This document shows positions 35,075 to 42,364 of a stretch of DNA of 42,364 nucleotides, piece by piece. The translations under genes and the position numbers were made by a program. Each line of letters begins with the position of its first letter. The stretch's first letter is position 1. Source of the stretch: Porticoccus sp964608185 (GTDB lineage Bacteria > Pseudomonadota > Gammaproteobacteria > Pseudomonadales > Porticoccaceae); NCBI GenBank assembly GCA_964608185.1, contig CAZSMR010000006.1, positions 1 through 42,364 on the forward strand, given 5' to 3'. The notes below the pieces were generated by a model. It saw only the letters and a list, made by a program, of their open reading frames with translations. It was not told where the DNA came from and did no database searches.

Positions 35075-36085
35075 ATGCACACATCAGTAAATGAATTTTT
35101 GACACCACGAACTATCGATGTAACCGAAATAAGCTCGACACAGTCGAAAGTTGTTCTTGAGCCACTTGAACGTGGTTTCGGGCATACTTTAGGGAATGCT
35201 CTGCGTCGTATATTGTTATCTTCAATGGCTGGTTCTGCTATTGTTGAGGTAGAAATTGATGGTGTACTTCATGAATACAGTAGCTTGCAGGGCGTACAGG
35301 AAGACGTTATTGAGATCCTTCTTAATCTTAAAGGCGTCGCTATAATATTACATGAAAAGGATGAAGTTACTTTAACTCTTACTAAAAAAGGTAAAGGTGC
35401 CGTCACTGCTGGAGATATTTCAGTTGATAGTACATGTGAAATCACAAATCCTGAGCACGTGATTGCAAATATAACAGGTAGCGCCAAGCTTAATATGAAA
35501 TTGCATGTGATGAAGGGAAGAGGTTATATGCCATCTAACCTTCGCCCAGCAGATTCTGATGAAAGCCAAACAATTGGTCGCCTGCCATTAGACGCAACGT
35601 TTACTCCTGTTAAACGAGTTTCATATGTTGTTGAAAGTGCCCGTGTTGAACAACGCACTGACCTAGATAAACTAGTGTTAGATATTGAAACTGACGGAAC
35701 AATTGATCCAGAAGAGTCTATTCGTCGGGCAGCAACAATTTTGCAACAGCAGCTTGCCGTTTTTGTGGATCTTCAAAGCGAGAGTGCAGCAGTACCAGAA
35801 GAAGAGGAAGATCTTGTTGATCCTATTCTTCTCCGTCCAGTAGACGACCTTGAGCTTACTGTGCGTTCTGCAAATTGCTTAAAGGCAGAAAATATCTATT
35901 ATATTGGTGATCTAGTTCAGCGTTTAGAAGTTGAATTATTAAAAACACCTAATTTGGGAAAAAAATCTTTAACTGAAATTAAAGATGTCTTGGCTTCTAG
36001 AGACCTGTCACTAGGTCAGAAAATCGAGAATTGGCCTCCTGCAAGTATTCGTATAGAAACTGAGATAGAAACCGAAGAAGTTTAA
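35075..36085 (+). CDS. rpoA: DNA-directed RNA polymerase subunit alpha
   Basis: Dimer of alpha nucleates polymerase assembly and its C-terminal domain contacts UP elements and activators. The 336-residue protein (E. coli 329) has LEPLERGFGHTLGNALRRIL in the N-terminal domain, an acidic linker near 235-245, and the C-terminal domain with LRPVDDLELTVRSANCLKAE and LLKTPNLGKKSLTEIKDVL. It carries a slightly longer acidic tail (ETEIETEEV). This is the native gamma copy; compare the fragment at 34142-34295. Confidence 0.98.
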   Translation: MHTSVNEFLTPRTIDVTEISSTQSKVVLEPLERGFGHTLGNALRRILLSSMAGSAIVEVEIDGVLHEYSSLQGVQEDVIEILLNLKGVAIILHEKDEVTLTLTKKGKGAVTAGDISVDSTCEITNPEHVIANITGSAKLNMKLHVMKGRGYMPSNLRPADSDESQTIGRLPLDATFTPVKRVSYVVESARVEQRTDLDKLVLDIETDGTIDPEESIRRAATILQQQLAVFVDLQSESAAVPEEEEDLVDPILLRPVDDLELTVRSANCLKAENIYYIGDLVQRLEVELLKTPNLGKKSLTEIKDVLASRDLSLGQKIENWPPASIRIETEIETEEV

Positions 36086-36166
36086 TTTTTCAAACCGCCT
36101 TCAGATAATGAATTTGAAGGTTAAAAGTTATTGCTGAGATAGCAACATTTTTAAGGAAATCGAACC

Positions 36167-36571
36167 ATGCGTCATCGTAAGAGTGGCAGAAAATTAAGTC
36201 GCACAGGTACACATCGAAGAGCTATGTTCCGTAACATGGCTACATCTTTGATTGAGCATGAGTTTATAAAAACTACTCTACCAAAAGCTAAGGAGTTGCG
36301 AAGAGTTGCTGAACCTCTGATCACTTTAGCCAAAGTTGATAGTGTAGCTAATCGAAGATTAGCATACAGTCGATTGCAGGATAAAGCAGCAGTAGGCAAA
36401 CTTTTTACAGATTTGGGTGCGAGATATCAAGACCGCCCCGGCGGCTACATCAGTATTTTAAAATGTGGATTCAGGTCTGGAGATGCCGCCCCAATGGCTT
36501 ATGTTGGGCTTATCGACCGACCAGAAGTTGAAGCTGTTGAACTGGATGAAGAGCAGCAAGAAGAGACTTAA
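36167..36571 (+). CDS. rplQ: 50S ribosomal protein L17
   Basis: A tunnel-exit protein and last gene of the alpha operon. The 134-residue protein starts MRHRKSGRKLSRTGTHRRAM and has the conserved RNMATSLIEHE; an acidic C-terminal tail extends it past E. coli (127). It ends 13 bases before the convergent kinase gene, with no clear terminator in between. Confidence 0.98.
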   Translation: MRHRKSGRKLSRTGTHRRAMFRNMATSLIEHEFIKTTLPKAKELRRVAEPLITLAKVDSVANRRLAYSRLQDKAAVGKLFTDLGARYQDRPGGYISILKCGFRSGDAAPMAYVGLIDRPEVEAVELDEEQQEET

Positions 36572-36584
36572 TTTTTCGTTGATT

Positions 36585-38027
36585 TTAGCAAAGAGGGAGC
36601 TCAATATGGAATGTAGTACCTACATCCATATCAGAAGTGATCGCTAGTTGGCCACGATGTTCCTCAGTAATAATGAAATATGAGAAAGATAAGCGCTTTG
36701 CAGAATCATAATTTGAGCTTGTTGATTGATTGGTAAAGAAAGGTTCAAATATAAACTGTTGTTCTTCTTTGCTCACGCCTAAACCATTGTGCTGTATTTT
36801 AATCCATAATGCTTCATAGCATTCCATTACCTTGATCCTTATTGCAGGTTCAGATTTGCTAGCTGTGACTTCGCTGATAGCGTAGCAAGCGTGTCTTAAT
36901 AGACTCAATATTACCTGCTTAATTTCTGAAGAAAATACAGGTATTTGAGGAATATTTTTCTCGAACTCACACTTAACCTTAATATCCCCAAATTTTAAAC
37001 CTGAAGGCGAAGTTATTACCTTTTTGGCTAGATCAAGTGTTTCGCTGATAATTTCAGAGATATCCCCCGGTTGTTTTTTTCCTCCTCGACTTGCAGAAAA
37101 ATCTAAGAGGTTGCTGATAATTGCGCTAACTTGATTGCCTCTATGGCTTGCTTCTATGAGATTGTTCTGAATTTCTTTCACATTTTTTATTTCTGAATTT
37201 TCTAATTTTTCTAGACTAGCTATACCAATATTTAAATCTTCAATAATACACTGTAGAGGAAAATTGATATCATGTGCCATCGTAGAGGCTAGCTCTCCCA
37301 TAGAGGACATCTTATCTCTTTGTACAAGCATATTCGCAGTCAGAATGTTTTCTGTAACGTCGTCTATTAGGATAACTACACCAGTTTCCTCTTTCTCCCT
37401 TAAAGGGTAGATGGTTATATCAAAGTGATATTGACCTCTCTGACTATGTTTGATTGTTTCGGCTTGATTTTGCGTTTGTACATGGTCTATTTGCGCCGGT
37501 GTAATGGTTATAGCCGGATAAGTTTTCCAAAGATCCTTTCCAAGTGCCTGTGCTGAACTTATTCCAGTTATAGACTCAGTCTTTTGATTCCATCGAGTTA
37601 TTTTGCCGTGCTTGTTTATACTGATAAGCATAAGAGGCATAGAGCTTAAAATATCAGCTATATAAGATTCTGACGAGCGTAGACGTTCCGTTGTTGTCTT
37701 GTGTTGGGTGATCTCTCCTTCTAAGAGCCTATTAGAATTCTTTAACAACTGATTATACTGATCTAGAGTAGCTGTTCTTTCTAGTACCCGCTCCTCAAGT
37801 TGTATACGAATTTCTTTTAGGGCAATATTAGATTGGTGTGCTTGTCTTCGACTAAAAAAAAGCAACATAGCGGTAATTGATAAAAGGATGATAAATATTC
37901 CGCCAGACCAGTTAGCTAAATGCTGCCAATTAGTATGTCCATCTTCATCATTTAAAAAAGTAATCATTCCCGCATTTACTGGTAGGCTGATACTTGAAAC
38001 AAGTAGGTAAAATAAATAATTTTTCAT
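36585..38027 (-). CDS. Membrane PAS sensor histidine kinase with degenerate ATP-binding motifs
   Basis: A 480-residue protein: likely signal sequence (1-19), short periplasmic part, one membrane helix (about 43-58), coiled coil (62-118), PAS domain (about 120-225), HisKA-like region with His252 in MAHDINFPL (canonical AHEINNPL), and an HATPase-like C-terminus. The ATP-binding boxes look eroded: the N box reads ILSLLRHACYAI, with Ser375 and His379 where Asn is usual; the G1 box is HNGLGV with His413 for Asp; and the G2 glycine motif is replaced by SAKRLSFSY. Only the F box IFEPFFT is normal. It may therefore be an atypical or inactive kinase. It lies 30 bases after an AtoE permease, and no response regulator is adjacent. 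Confidence 0.8.
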   Translation of the reverse strand: MKNYLFYLLVSSISLPVNAGMITFLNDEDGHTNWQHLANWSGGIFIILLSITAMLLFFSRRQAHQSNIALKEIRIQLEERVLERTATLDQYNQLLKNSNRLLEGEITQHKTTTERLRSSESYIADILSSMPLMLISINKHGKITRWNQKTESITGISSAQALGKDLWKTYPAITITPAQIDHVQTQNQAETIKHSQRGQYHFDITIYPLREKEETGVVILIDDVTENILTANMLVQRDKMSSMGELASTMAHDINFPLQCIIEDLNIGIASLEKLENSEIKNVKEIQNNLIEASHRGNQVSAIISNLLDFSASRGGKKQPGDISEIISETLDLAKKVITSPSGLKFGDIKVKCEFEKNIPQIPVFSSEIKQVILSLLRHACYAISEVTASKSEPAIRIKVMECYEALWIKIQHNGLGVSKEEQQFIFEPFFTNQSTSSNYDSAKRLSFSYFIITEEHRGQLAITSDMDVGTTFHIELPLC

Positions 38028-38057
38028 GTTTAAATATTACTCTTTCTTATGAATTTT

Positions 38058-39380
38058 TCAGAATAATAATATCATACCTAGTATAAATACTATGCCTGAC
38101 CAAATTAATGCTACCGTACAATAACCCATTATGTCTTTGATTTTTAGTCCAGCTATACCTAGTAAAGGTAACGCCCATAGTGGCTGAATCATATTAGTCC
38201 ATGCGTCTCCAAATGCTACAGCCATAGCTGCTTGATTTAGGGGAACACCTAATGAAAGTGCAGCAGGAATTACAATAGGAGCCTGAACAGCCCATTGTCC
38301 TCCGCCTGAAGGAACAAAAATATTGACCAATCCCGCACTTAAAAAGGTTAAAATCGTGAAAGTGTCAGCATTAGATACACTAACAAACCATTCTGACATA
38401 GATACGGCTATTCCAGAGCCAACCATCATTCCCATAATGCCTGCGTATAACGGGAACTGAAGAACTATCCCAGATAGACCTTTAACCGCCTCACTAAGCG
38501 CAGCCAGATATGTTGCAGATGATTTATGAAGTAAAAGCCCAGCGACTAAAAAAATAAAATTAATAGTGTTGAGCCCAATAGCGTTTTCGGCGGCTATATA
38601 ATCCACAAGATAGTATACGCCGAGCAATCCTAAAAATAAGGTAGGTAAGCGGTGCTGTTCAATAAAATGAGCTGGAGTAGTGATATCTTGATTAGGGGGT
38701 ATATAGGCAGTCACTTTGTTTAGGTCTATTTCAATTATTTCTGAGGGCGGAGGCAACATCATTTTGTTGATAATAGGTAATGTTATAAAAAGAATCAGAC
38801 AGATCACAAGAGATTCCCAACTAAAAATAGTTTCCGTTAGAGGAATAGTGATGCCATTCATCAAGTTACTGAGCTCATCGTTGTCAGTGGCAGCAATTTT
38901 TAGGGGTATTGATCCTGAAAGCCCAGCATGCCAGACAAGCATTCCAGAGTAGGCGGAAGCTACTAGAAGCGGATAATGAACACCTTTGACTTGAAGTGCG
39001 ATCTCACGCGCCATTAAAGCGCTAGCAATCAGCCCAAAACCCCAGCTGATCCAGCAACAAACCAAAGCAATCATAGTCATTAAAATAATTGCTTGACTGG
39101 GACTTTTAGCTAAAGAGGCAAGGGCCTTTAGTCCTCTTTTTACAGCTTCTGTCTGTGCTAGTACGCTACCAGTGAAAAGCGTTATAGTTACCTGCATAGA
39201 AAATACTAAAAGATTCCATACCCCATCTCCCCATAACCTAACCATTTTTATTGGGGAATGGTTTTGTGCAAATATTCCAGTGATTAGAACTATAAAAGTT
39301 ATTATGATGGCAATAATAAAAGCATCAGGCAGCCATCGTTCTAATATTTTAGTGAAAAATTTAGATATATTTCTGATCAT
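38058..39380 (-). CDS. atoE: Short-chain fatty acid permease, AtoE family
   Basis: An inner-membrane carrier of 440 residues, the same length as E. coli AtoE and similar throughout: opening MIRNISKFF...RWLPDAF, WGDGVWNLL, SWGFGLIASALMAREIA, VPSGGGQWAVQAP and QPLWALPLLGIAGL. AtoE imports short-chain fatty acids such as butyrate or acetoacetate. I use the ATG at minus-strand position 39380, matching the E. coli start, although the nearest AAAGG is rather far (13 bases); a TTG four codons upstream is the alternative. No ato CoA-transferase genes are nearby. It is 41-53 bases after apaH and just before the kinase, hinting that the kinase senses the same carbon source. Confidence 0.9.
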   Translation of the reverse strand: MIRNISKFFTKILERWLPDAFIIAIIITFIVLITGIFAQNHSPIKMVRLWGDGVWNLLVFSMQVTITLFTGSVLAQTEAVKRGLKALASLAKSPSQAIILMTMIALVCCWISWGFGLIASALMAREIALQVKGVHYPLLVASAYSGMLVWHAGLSGSIPLKIAATDNDELSNLMNGITIPLTETIFSWESLVICLILFITLPIINKMMLPPPSEIIEIDLNKVTAYIPPNQDITTPAHFIEQHRLPTLFLGLLGVYYLVDYIAAENAIGLNTINFIFLVAGLLLHKSSATYLAALSEAVKGLSGIVLQFPLYAGIMGMMVGSGIAVSMSEWFVSVSNADTFTILTFLSAGLVNIFVPSGGGQWAVQAPIVIPAALSLGVPLNQAAMAVAFGDAWTNMIQPLWALPLLGIAGLKIKDIMGYCTVALIWSGIVFILGMILLF

Positions 39381-39433
39381 TAATGCAAACAAACCTTTGT
39401 CATCGATTAATTTTACTTGCGATAATAATTTAT

Positions 39434-40237
39434 TTATTTATGTTTATGATGGTAAAATTTTTTTTTATCCACATCCATTAGTCGCATTCTTCCACCCCAA
39501 AGATAGCCAGTATCTAAAGGAAATAAATTCTCTCTTCTAGCATGCCCCTTAAGCGCAGCCCAGTGGCCAAAAATAATATTTACTTGTTCTCTCATAGAAT
39601 CCTTATGTTCAAACCAAGGTAAAAAACCTTTTGGTGGAGACGCAGGATCCTTTGATTTTAGTTCCAGTTGTCCCGATGAGGAACAAAAACGCATACGTGT
39701 GAAATAGTTTGCTATAAGCCGCCATCGTTCTGGGCCAACTAAACTTTCATCCCAAATATCTGGTTTGTTTCCATACATAGCATCGAAAAATTCTCCTGAT
39801 CTTATATTGCACCGCAAAATAGTGCTTAATTCTTCTCCTAATCTCATAGCTGTTTCTAAAGACCACTGAGGAGGTATGCCTGCATGAACTAAGATACAAT
39901 TCTTATCGCTGATAATTAAAGGTTGTCCTTGAAGCCAGCATAAAAGTTCTTCTTTATCAGGAGCATTAAGTACTTCCTTTAAAGTATCATCAGTATTAAC
40001 TTTTTTCTGTCTTCGAGCTACAGCAAGCAAATGTAAATCATGGTTACCTAGCACCATTCGGAAATTATTACCTAGCTTATAACAAAATCGCAGTGTCTCT
40101 AATGAGTTAGGGCCCCTGTTTACTAAGTCTCCTACTGACCAAAGAATATCATTTTTCGGATCAAACGATACTTTTTCTAACAGTTGGATTAATGGCTCAA
40201 GACAACCTTGAACATCACCGACAGCAAAAGTTCTCAA
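39434..40237 (-). CDS. apaH: Symmetrical bis(5'-nucleosyl)-tetraphosphatase ApaH
   Basis: Hydrolyses Ap4A to two ADP and can remove Np4-type caps from RNA 5' ends. The 267-residue protein has the calcineurin-like metal motifs GDVQGC (7-12, usually GDVHGC; the His is replaced by Gln), GDLVNRGP (36-43) and GNHD (64-67). It starts with TTG, overlapping the apaG stop by four bases, in register with the family (MRTFAVGD against E. coli MATYLIGD). The His-to-Gln change in the first motif is worth noting because that His normally takes part in metal binding. Confidence 0.93.
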   Translation of the reverse strand: MRTFAVGDVQGCLEPLIQLLEKVSFDPKNDILWSVGDLVNRGPNSLETLRFCYKLGNNFRMVLGNHDLHLLAVARRQKKVNTDDTLKEVLNAPDKEELLCWLQGQPLIISDKNCILVHAGIPPQWSLETAMRLGEELSTILRCNIRSGEFFDAMYGNKPDIWDESLVGPERWRLIANYFTRMRFCSSSGQLELKSKDPASPPKGFLPWFEHKDSMREQVNIIFGHWAALKGHARRENLFPLDTGYLWGGRMRLMDVDKKKFYHHKHK

Positions 40238-40602
40238 TGAATTATCCCAGGCACAGATAATAAAAATATTGGAATAGTAGCATCAAATTCCATACCAGAA
40301 TCGTCGGTCATCTTATAACACCCGCTCATTGTTCCAATTTCTGTGTTAAATATAACGCTGCTTATATAACGATATACTTCACCAGGGGCAATAATTGGTT
40401 GCTTACCAACAACCCCAGCGCCCCTAATTTCCTTAGTATGAGAATCTCCATCGGTGATGATCCAATGTCGACTAATTAGTTGAACTGGATAATACTCGTT
40501 GTTTTTGATGCTCACATGATATTTGAAAGAAAATATATTATTTTCAGGATTAGAATTTTTTGGTGAGTAACTGCTATTTACACTTATATCAATATCAATC
40601 AT
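40234..40602 (-). CDS. apaG: ApaG (CorD) protein
   Basis: A small fibronectin III-like beta-sandwich protein of uncertain role, tied in bacteria to Co2+/Mg2+ handling. The 122-residue product (E. coli 125) has the family segments YYPVQLISRHWIITDGD, GVVGKQPIIAPGE and TMSGCYKMTDDSG. It overlaps ksgA upstream and apaH downstream by four bases each, the classic ksgA-apaG-apaH unit. Confidence 0.95.
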   Translation of the reverse strand: MIDIDISVNSSYSPKNSNPENNIFSFKYHVSIKNNEYYPVQLISRHWIITDGDSHTKEIRGAGVVGKQPIIAPGEVYRYISSVIFNTEIGTMSGCYKMTDDSGMEFDATIPIFLLSVPGIIH

Positions 40603-41405
40603 ATAAGTTCGCTCATTTGGTTACTTAGTTTAACAAACTGTTCAACACTAAATTTTTCTGGGCGAAGCGTTAAATCAATATTTAGTTGCTTTATATATTT
40701 TTCTGGAAGTAAAAGTTTGATTGAATTACGAATAGTTTTTCGGCGCTGTTGAAAGCATGTCCGAACTAGTTTTGCAAAAAAAACTAGATTTTTTGCAGCA
40801 TAAGGTATTTCTGTATGCGGTCGTAATAAAACCATCATCGAATCCACTTTAGGGGATGGAGCAAAAGAGGAGGGTGGTACTATAAACAACGGATGTACGC
40901 TACAATAATATTGAACCATTATACTTAACCTACCGTAGCTCTTTGTTCCCGGTGATGAGCTAATCCGGTCTACTACCTCTTTCTGAAGCATAAAATACAT
41001 ATCAGAAATATACTCATGAAAACTTAATAAGTGAAATAAAAGTGGGGTAGTTATATTGTATGGTAAGTTTCCGACAATACGCATAGACTGTTCATTTTCA
41101 GCAAGTTCTTTAAAGTCGACTTCTAAAACATTACCTTGTTGAATATCGCATCCATCATACTCTCGGAACTTTTTTTTCAGGAAAAGAACTAGATCTCGAT
41201 CTAGCTCAATAATTTTTAATCCAGTGCAACCTTTTAAAAGCGGTGCCGTTATGGCGCCCAACCCAGCTCCAATTTCTATTAAGTTGTCATCTTGTTTTGG
41301 CTTAATTTCTTTAATTATTAAGTCAATGATATTTTTATCCACTAAGAAATTTTGACCAAAACGTTTGCGCGCCTGATGAGTGCCTATTTTATTAGAGTTA
41401 TTCAT
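40599..41405 (-). CDS. ksgA: 16S rRNA (adenine1518/1519-N6)-dimethyltransferase
   Basis: Dimethylates two adjacent adenines in helix 45 of 16S rRNA late in 30S assembly; its loss gives kasugamycin resistance. The 268-residue protein has the SAM motif IEIGAGLGAIT (43-53), the acidic ELDRDL (67-72), and the catalytic NLPYNI (113-118), followed by the C-terminal helical domain. Overlaps pdxA and apaG by four bases. Fits the ribosome-building theme of the window. Confidence 0.97.
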   Translation of the reverse strand: MNNSNKIGTHQARKRFGQNFLVDKNIIDLIIKEIKPKQDDNLIEIGAGLGAITAPLLKGCTGLKIIELDRDLVLFLKKKFREYDGCDIQQGNVLEVDFKELAENEQSMRIVGNLPYNITTPLLFHLLSFHEYISDMYFMLQKEVVDRISSSPGTKSYGRLSIMVQYYCSVHPLFIVPPSSFAPSPKVDSMMVLLRPHTEIPYAAKNLVFFAKLVRTCFQQRRKTIRNSIKLLLPEKYIKQLNIDLTLRPEKFSVEQFVKLSNQMSELI

Positions 41406-42364
41406 AGACTATGGTCAACCATTTTTTTAGCATATTCAATAGCAGTAGCTAGACTGCCTATGTCTCCTTTATTAGTACCAGCTAAATCAAGCGCGGTTCC
41501 ATGATCAACAGAAGTGCGAATAATTGGCAATCCTAATGTGATATTAACTGCTTTACCGAAACCCATATGTTTAAGAACTGGAAGCCCCTGATCATGGTAC
41601 ATGGCTAGTATTACATCGCAGCTGTTTAGATACTTTGGTGTAAAAATAGTATCTGCGGGTAGTGGCCCTTCAAGAAATATCCCTTCACTTCTTAACTGAT
41701 TTAAGCAAGGCTCAATTATTTCGAGTTCTTCCATTCCTAAATAACCACTTTCTCCTGCATGAGGGTTTAAACCACAAACTAATATGTTAGGCTGCTTAAT
41801 GCTAAATTTTTTCTTTAGTTCGCTGTTAAGGATATAGATAGTTTCTTTTAATAGATCCTGAGTAATATTTTTCGACACATTGGAGAGTGGCATATGCGTA
41901 GTTACAAGAGCCACTTTGAGACCATTCGTGGCGAGCATCATGACTACTTTTTTTGTAGAAGTTTTTTTTGCTAAAAATTCAGTATGCCCCGTAAATTCTA
42001 TACCAGCAGTGTTAATAATGCCTTTATGCACTGGGCCTGTCACAATTGCTTGGCAGTAATTCTTTTGACAATCTACTATTGCATTTGAGAGTGTTTCCAG
42101 CACATATACAGAGTTATCTGCGTTTAGGATTCCGGGAACCACAGAAGCTTTTAAAGGGATAGGCTTTATTGAAATTTCAGATCTTTTTGAGGCCCTTGGT
42201 TCACCCTTAGTTGCTTCAAGAATTCGAAGTGGCAGATTTAACCTTTTCGCTCTAGATTCCAAAAGAGCCGGATCTACGTAGGCGACCAATTCAAAGTCAA
42301 GTGGTCTCTGGATAAGCTTTATGAGCAAATCTGGGCCTATGCCAGACGGCTCTCCTGGTGTCAC
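41402..42364 (-). CDS. pdxA: 4-hydroxythreonine-4-phosphate dehydrogenase PdxA (5' end outside window)
   Basis: Oxidises 4-phosphohydroxy-L-threonine in pyridoxal phosphate synthesis. About 320 residues are present; the window cuts the gene near the start. The GTG at its edge encodes the residue before TPGEPSGIGPD, which is internal in the family, so roughly the first ten residues are missing. Metal-binding and catalytic signatures are visible: FTGHTEF, NPHAGESGYLG, YHDQGLP and DHGTALDLAG. It is probably transcribed with ksgA, apaG and apaH, a common gamma arrangement (often after surA). Confidence 0.95.
   Translation of the reverse strand: MTPGEPSGIGPDLLIKLIQRPLDFELVAYVDPALLESRAKRLNLPLRILEATKGEPRASKRSEISIKPIPLKASVVPGILNADNSVYVLETLSNAIVDCQKNYCQAIVTGPVHKGIINTAGIEFTGHTEFLAKKTSTKKVVMMLATNGLKVALVTTHMPLSNVSKNITQDLLKETIYILNSELKKKFSIKQPNILVCGLNPHAGESGYLGMEELEIIEPCLNQLRSEGIFLEGPLPADTIFTPKYLNSCDVILAMYHDQGLPVLKHMGFGKAVNITLGLPIIRTSVDHGTALDLAGTNKGDIGSLATAIEYAKKMVDHSL

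Noticed and set aside
42362..42364. GTG at the window edge as the pdxA start
   Set aside because: In PdxA the residue before TPGEPxGIGPD is internal; about ten N-terminal residues lie outside the window.

Overview
The window is a stretch of AT-rich gammaproteobacterial chromosome dominated by the conserved transcription and translation superoperons. The gene order birA-coaX, then tRNA-Thr/Tyr/Gly/Thr-tuf, then tRNA-Trp-secE-nusG-rplKAJL-rpoBC, rpsL-rpsG-fusA and S10-spc-alpha is the gamma arrangement. The proteins align along their length with E. coli and Pseudomonas homologues that I know from memory. The 407-residue EF-Tu with an extra loop after NKAD, together with the low GC, suggests a marine Cellvibrionales/Oceanospirillales-like lineage. 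That placement is inference. A run of 10 Ns shows this is a draft scaffold, probably metagenome or single-cell derived.

Layout: 53-2560, a TauE-type permease, birA and coaX. 2676-4763, a promoter, four tRNAs, tuf, a terminator and tRNA-Trp. 4825-16764, secE, nusG, four ribosomal protein genes with L1- and L10-type leaders, then rpoB and rpoC. 16804-20052, the str operon (rpsL, rpsG, fusA) without a tuf gene. 20084-22177, a second EF-G gene (fusA2-like) on the opposite strand, between fusA and rpsJ. 22492-33238, the S10 and spc operons from rpsJ to secY and rpmJ, including a 38-codon rpmJ. 33252-36571, the alpha operon (rpsM, rpsK, rpsD, rpoA, rplQ), broken by a scaffold defect. 36585-42364, a minus-strand operon read as pdxA-ksgA-apaG-apaH-atoE-histidine kinase.

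The forward genes make ribosomes, core RNA polymerase, elongation factors and the Sec channel. Three start points (tRNA-tuf, rpsL, rpsJ) share a promoter form, TTGAnn-N17-TAAAAT followed by a GC-rich segment, which would fit coordinated growth-rate or stringent control. The reverse operon joins PLP synthesis, rRNA methylation and Ap4A hydrolysis to a short-chain fatty acid permease and a sensor kinase whose ATP-binding motifs look degraded.

The clearest anomaly is not a new system but a chimera. After rpsK the sequence runs into the 5' end of an alphaproteobacterial-type rpoA, stops at 10 Ns, then restarts inside a second copy of the rpsK 3' end before rpsD. The best biological leads are the degenerate kinase beside AtoE and the inverted EF-G paralogue sitting where tufA is usually found. 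I did not find a convincing undescribed defence, mobile or biosynthetic system here.
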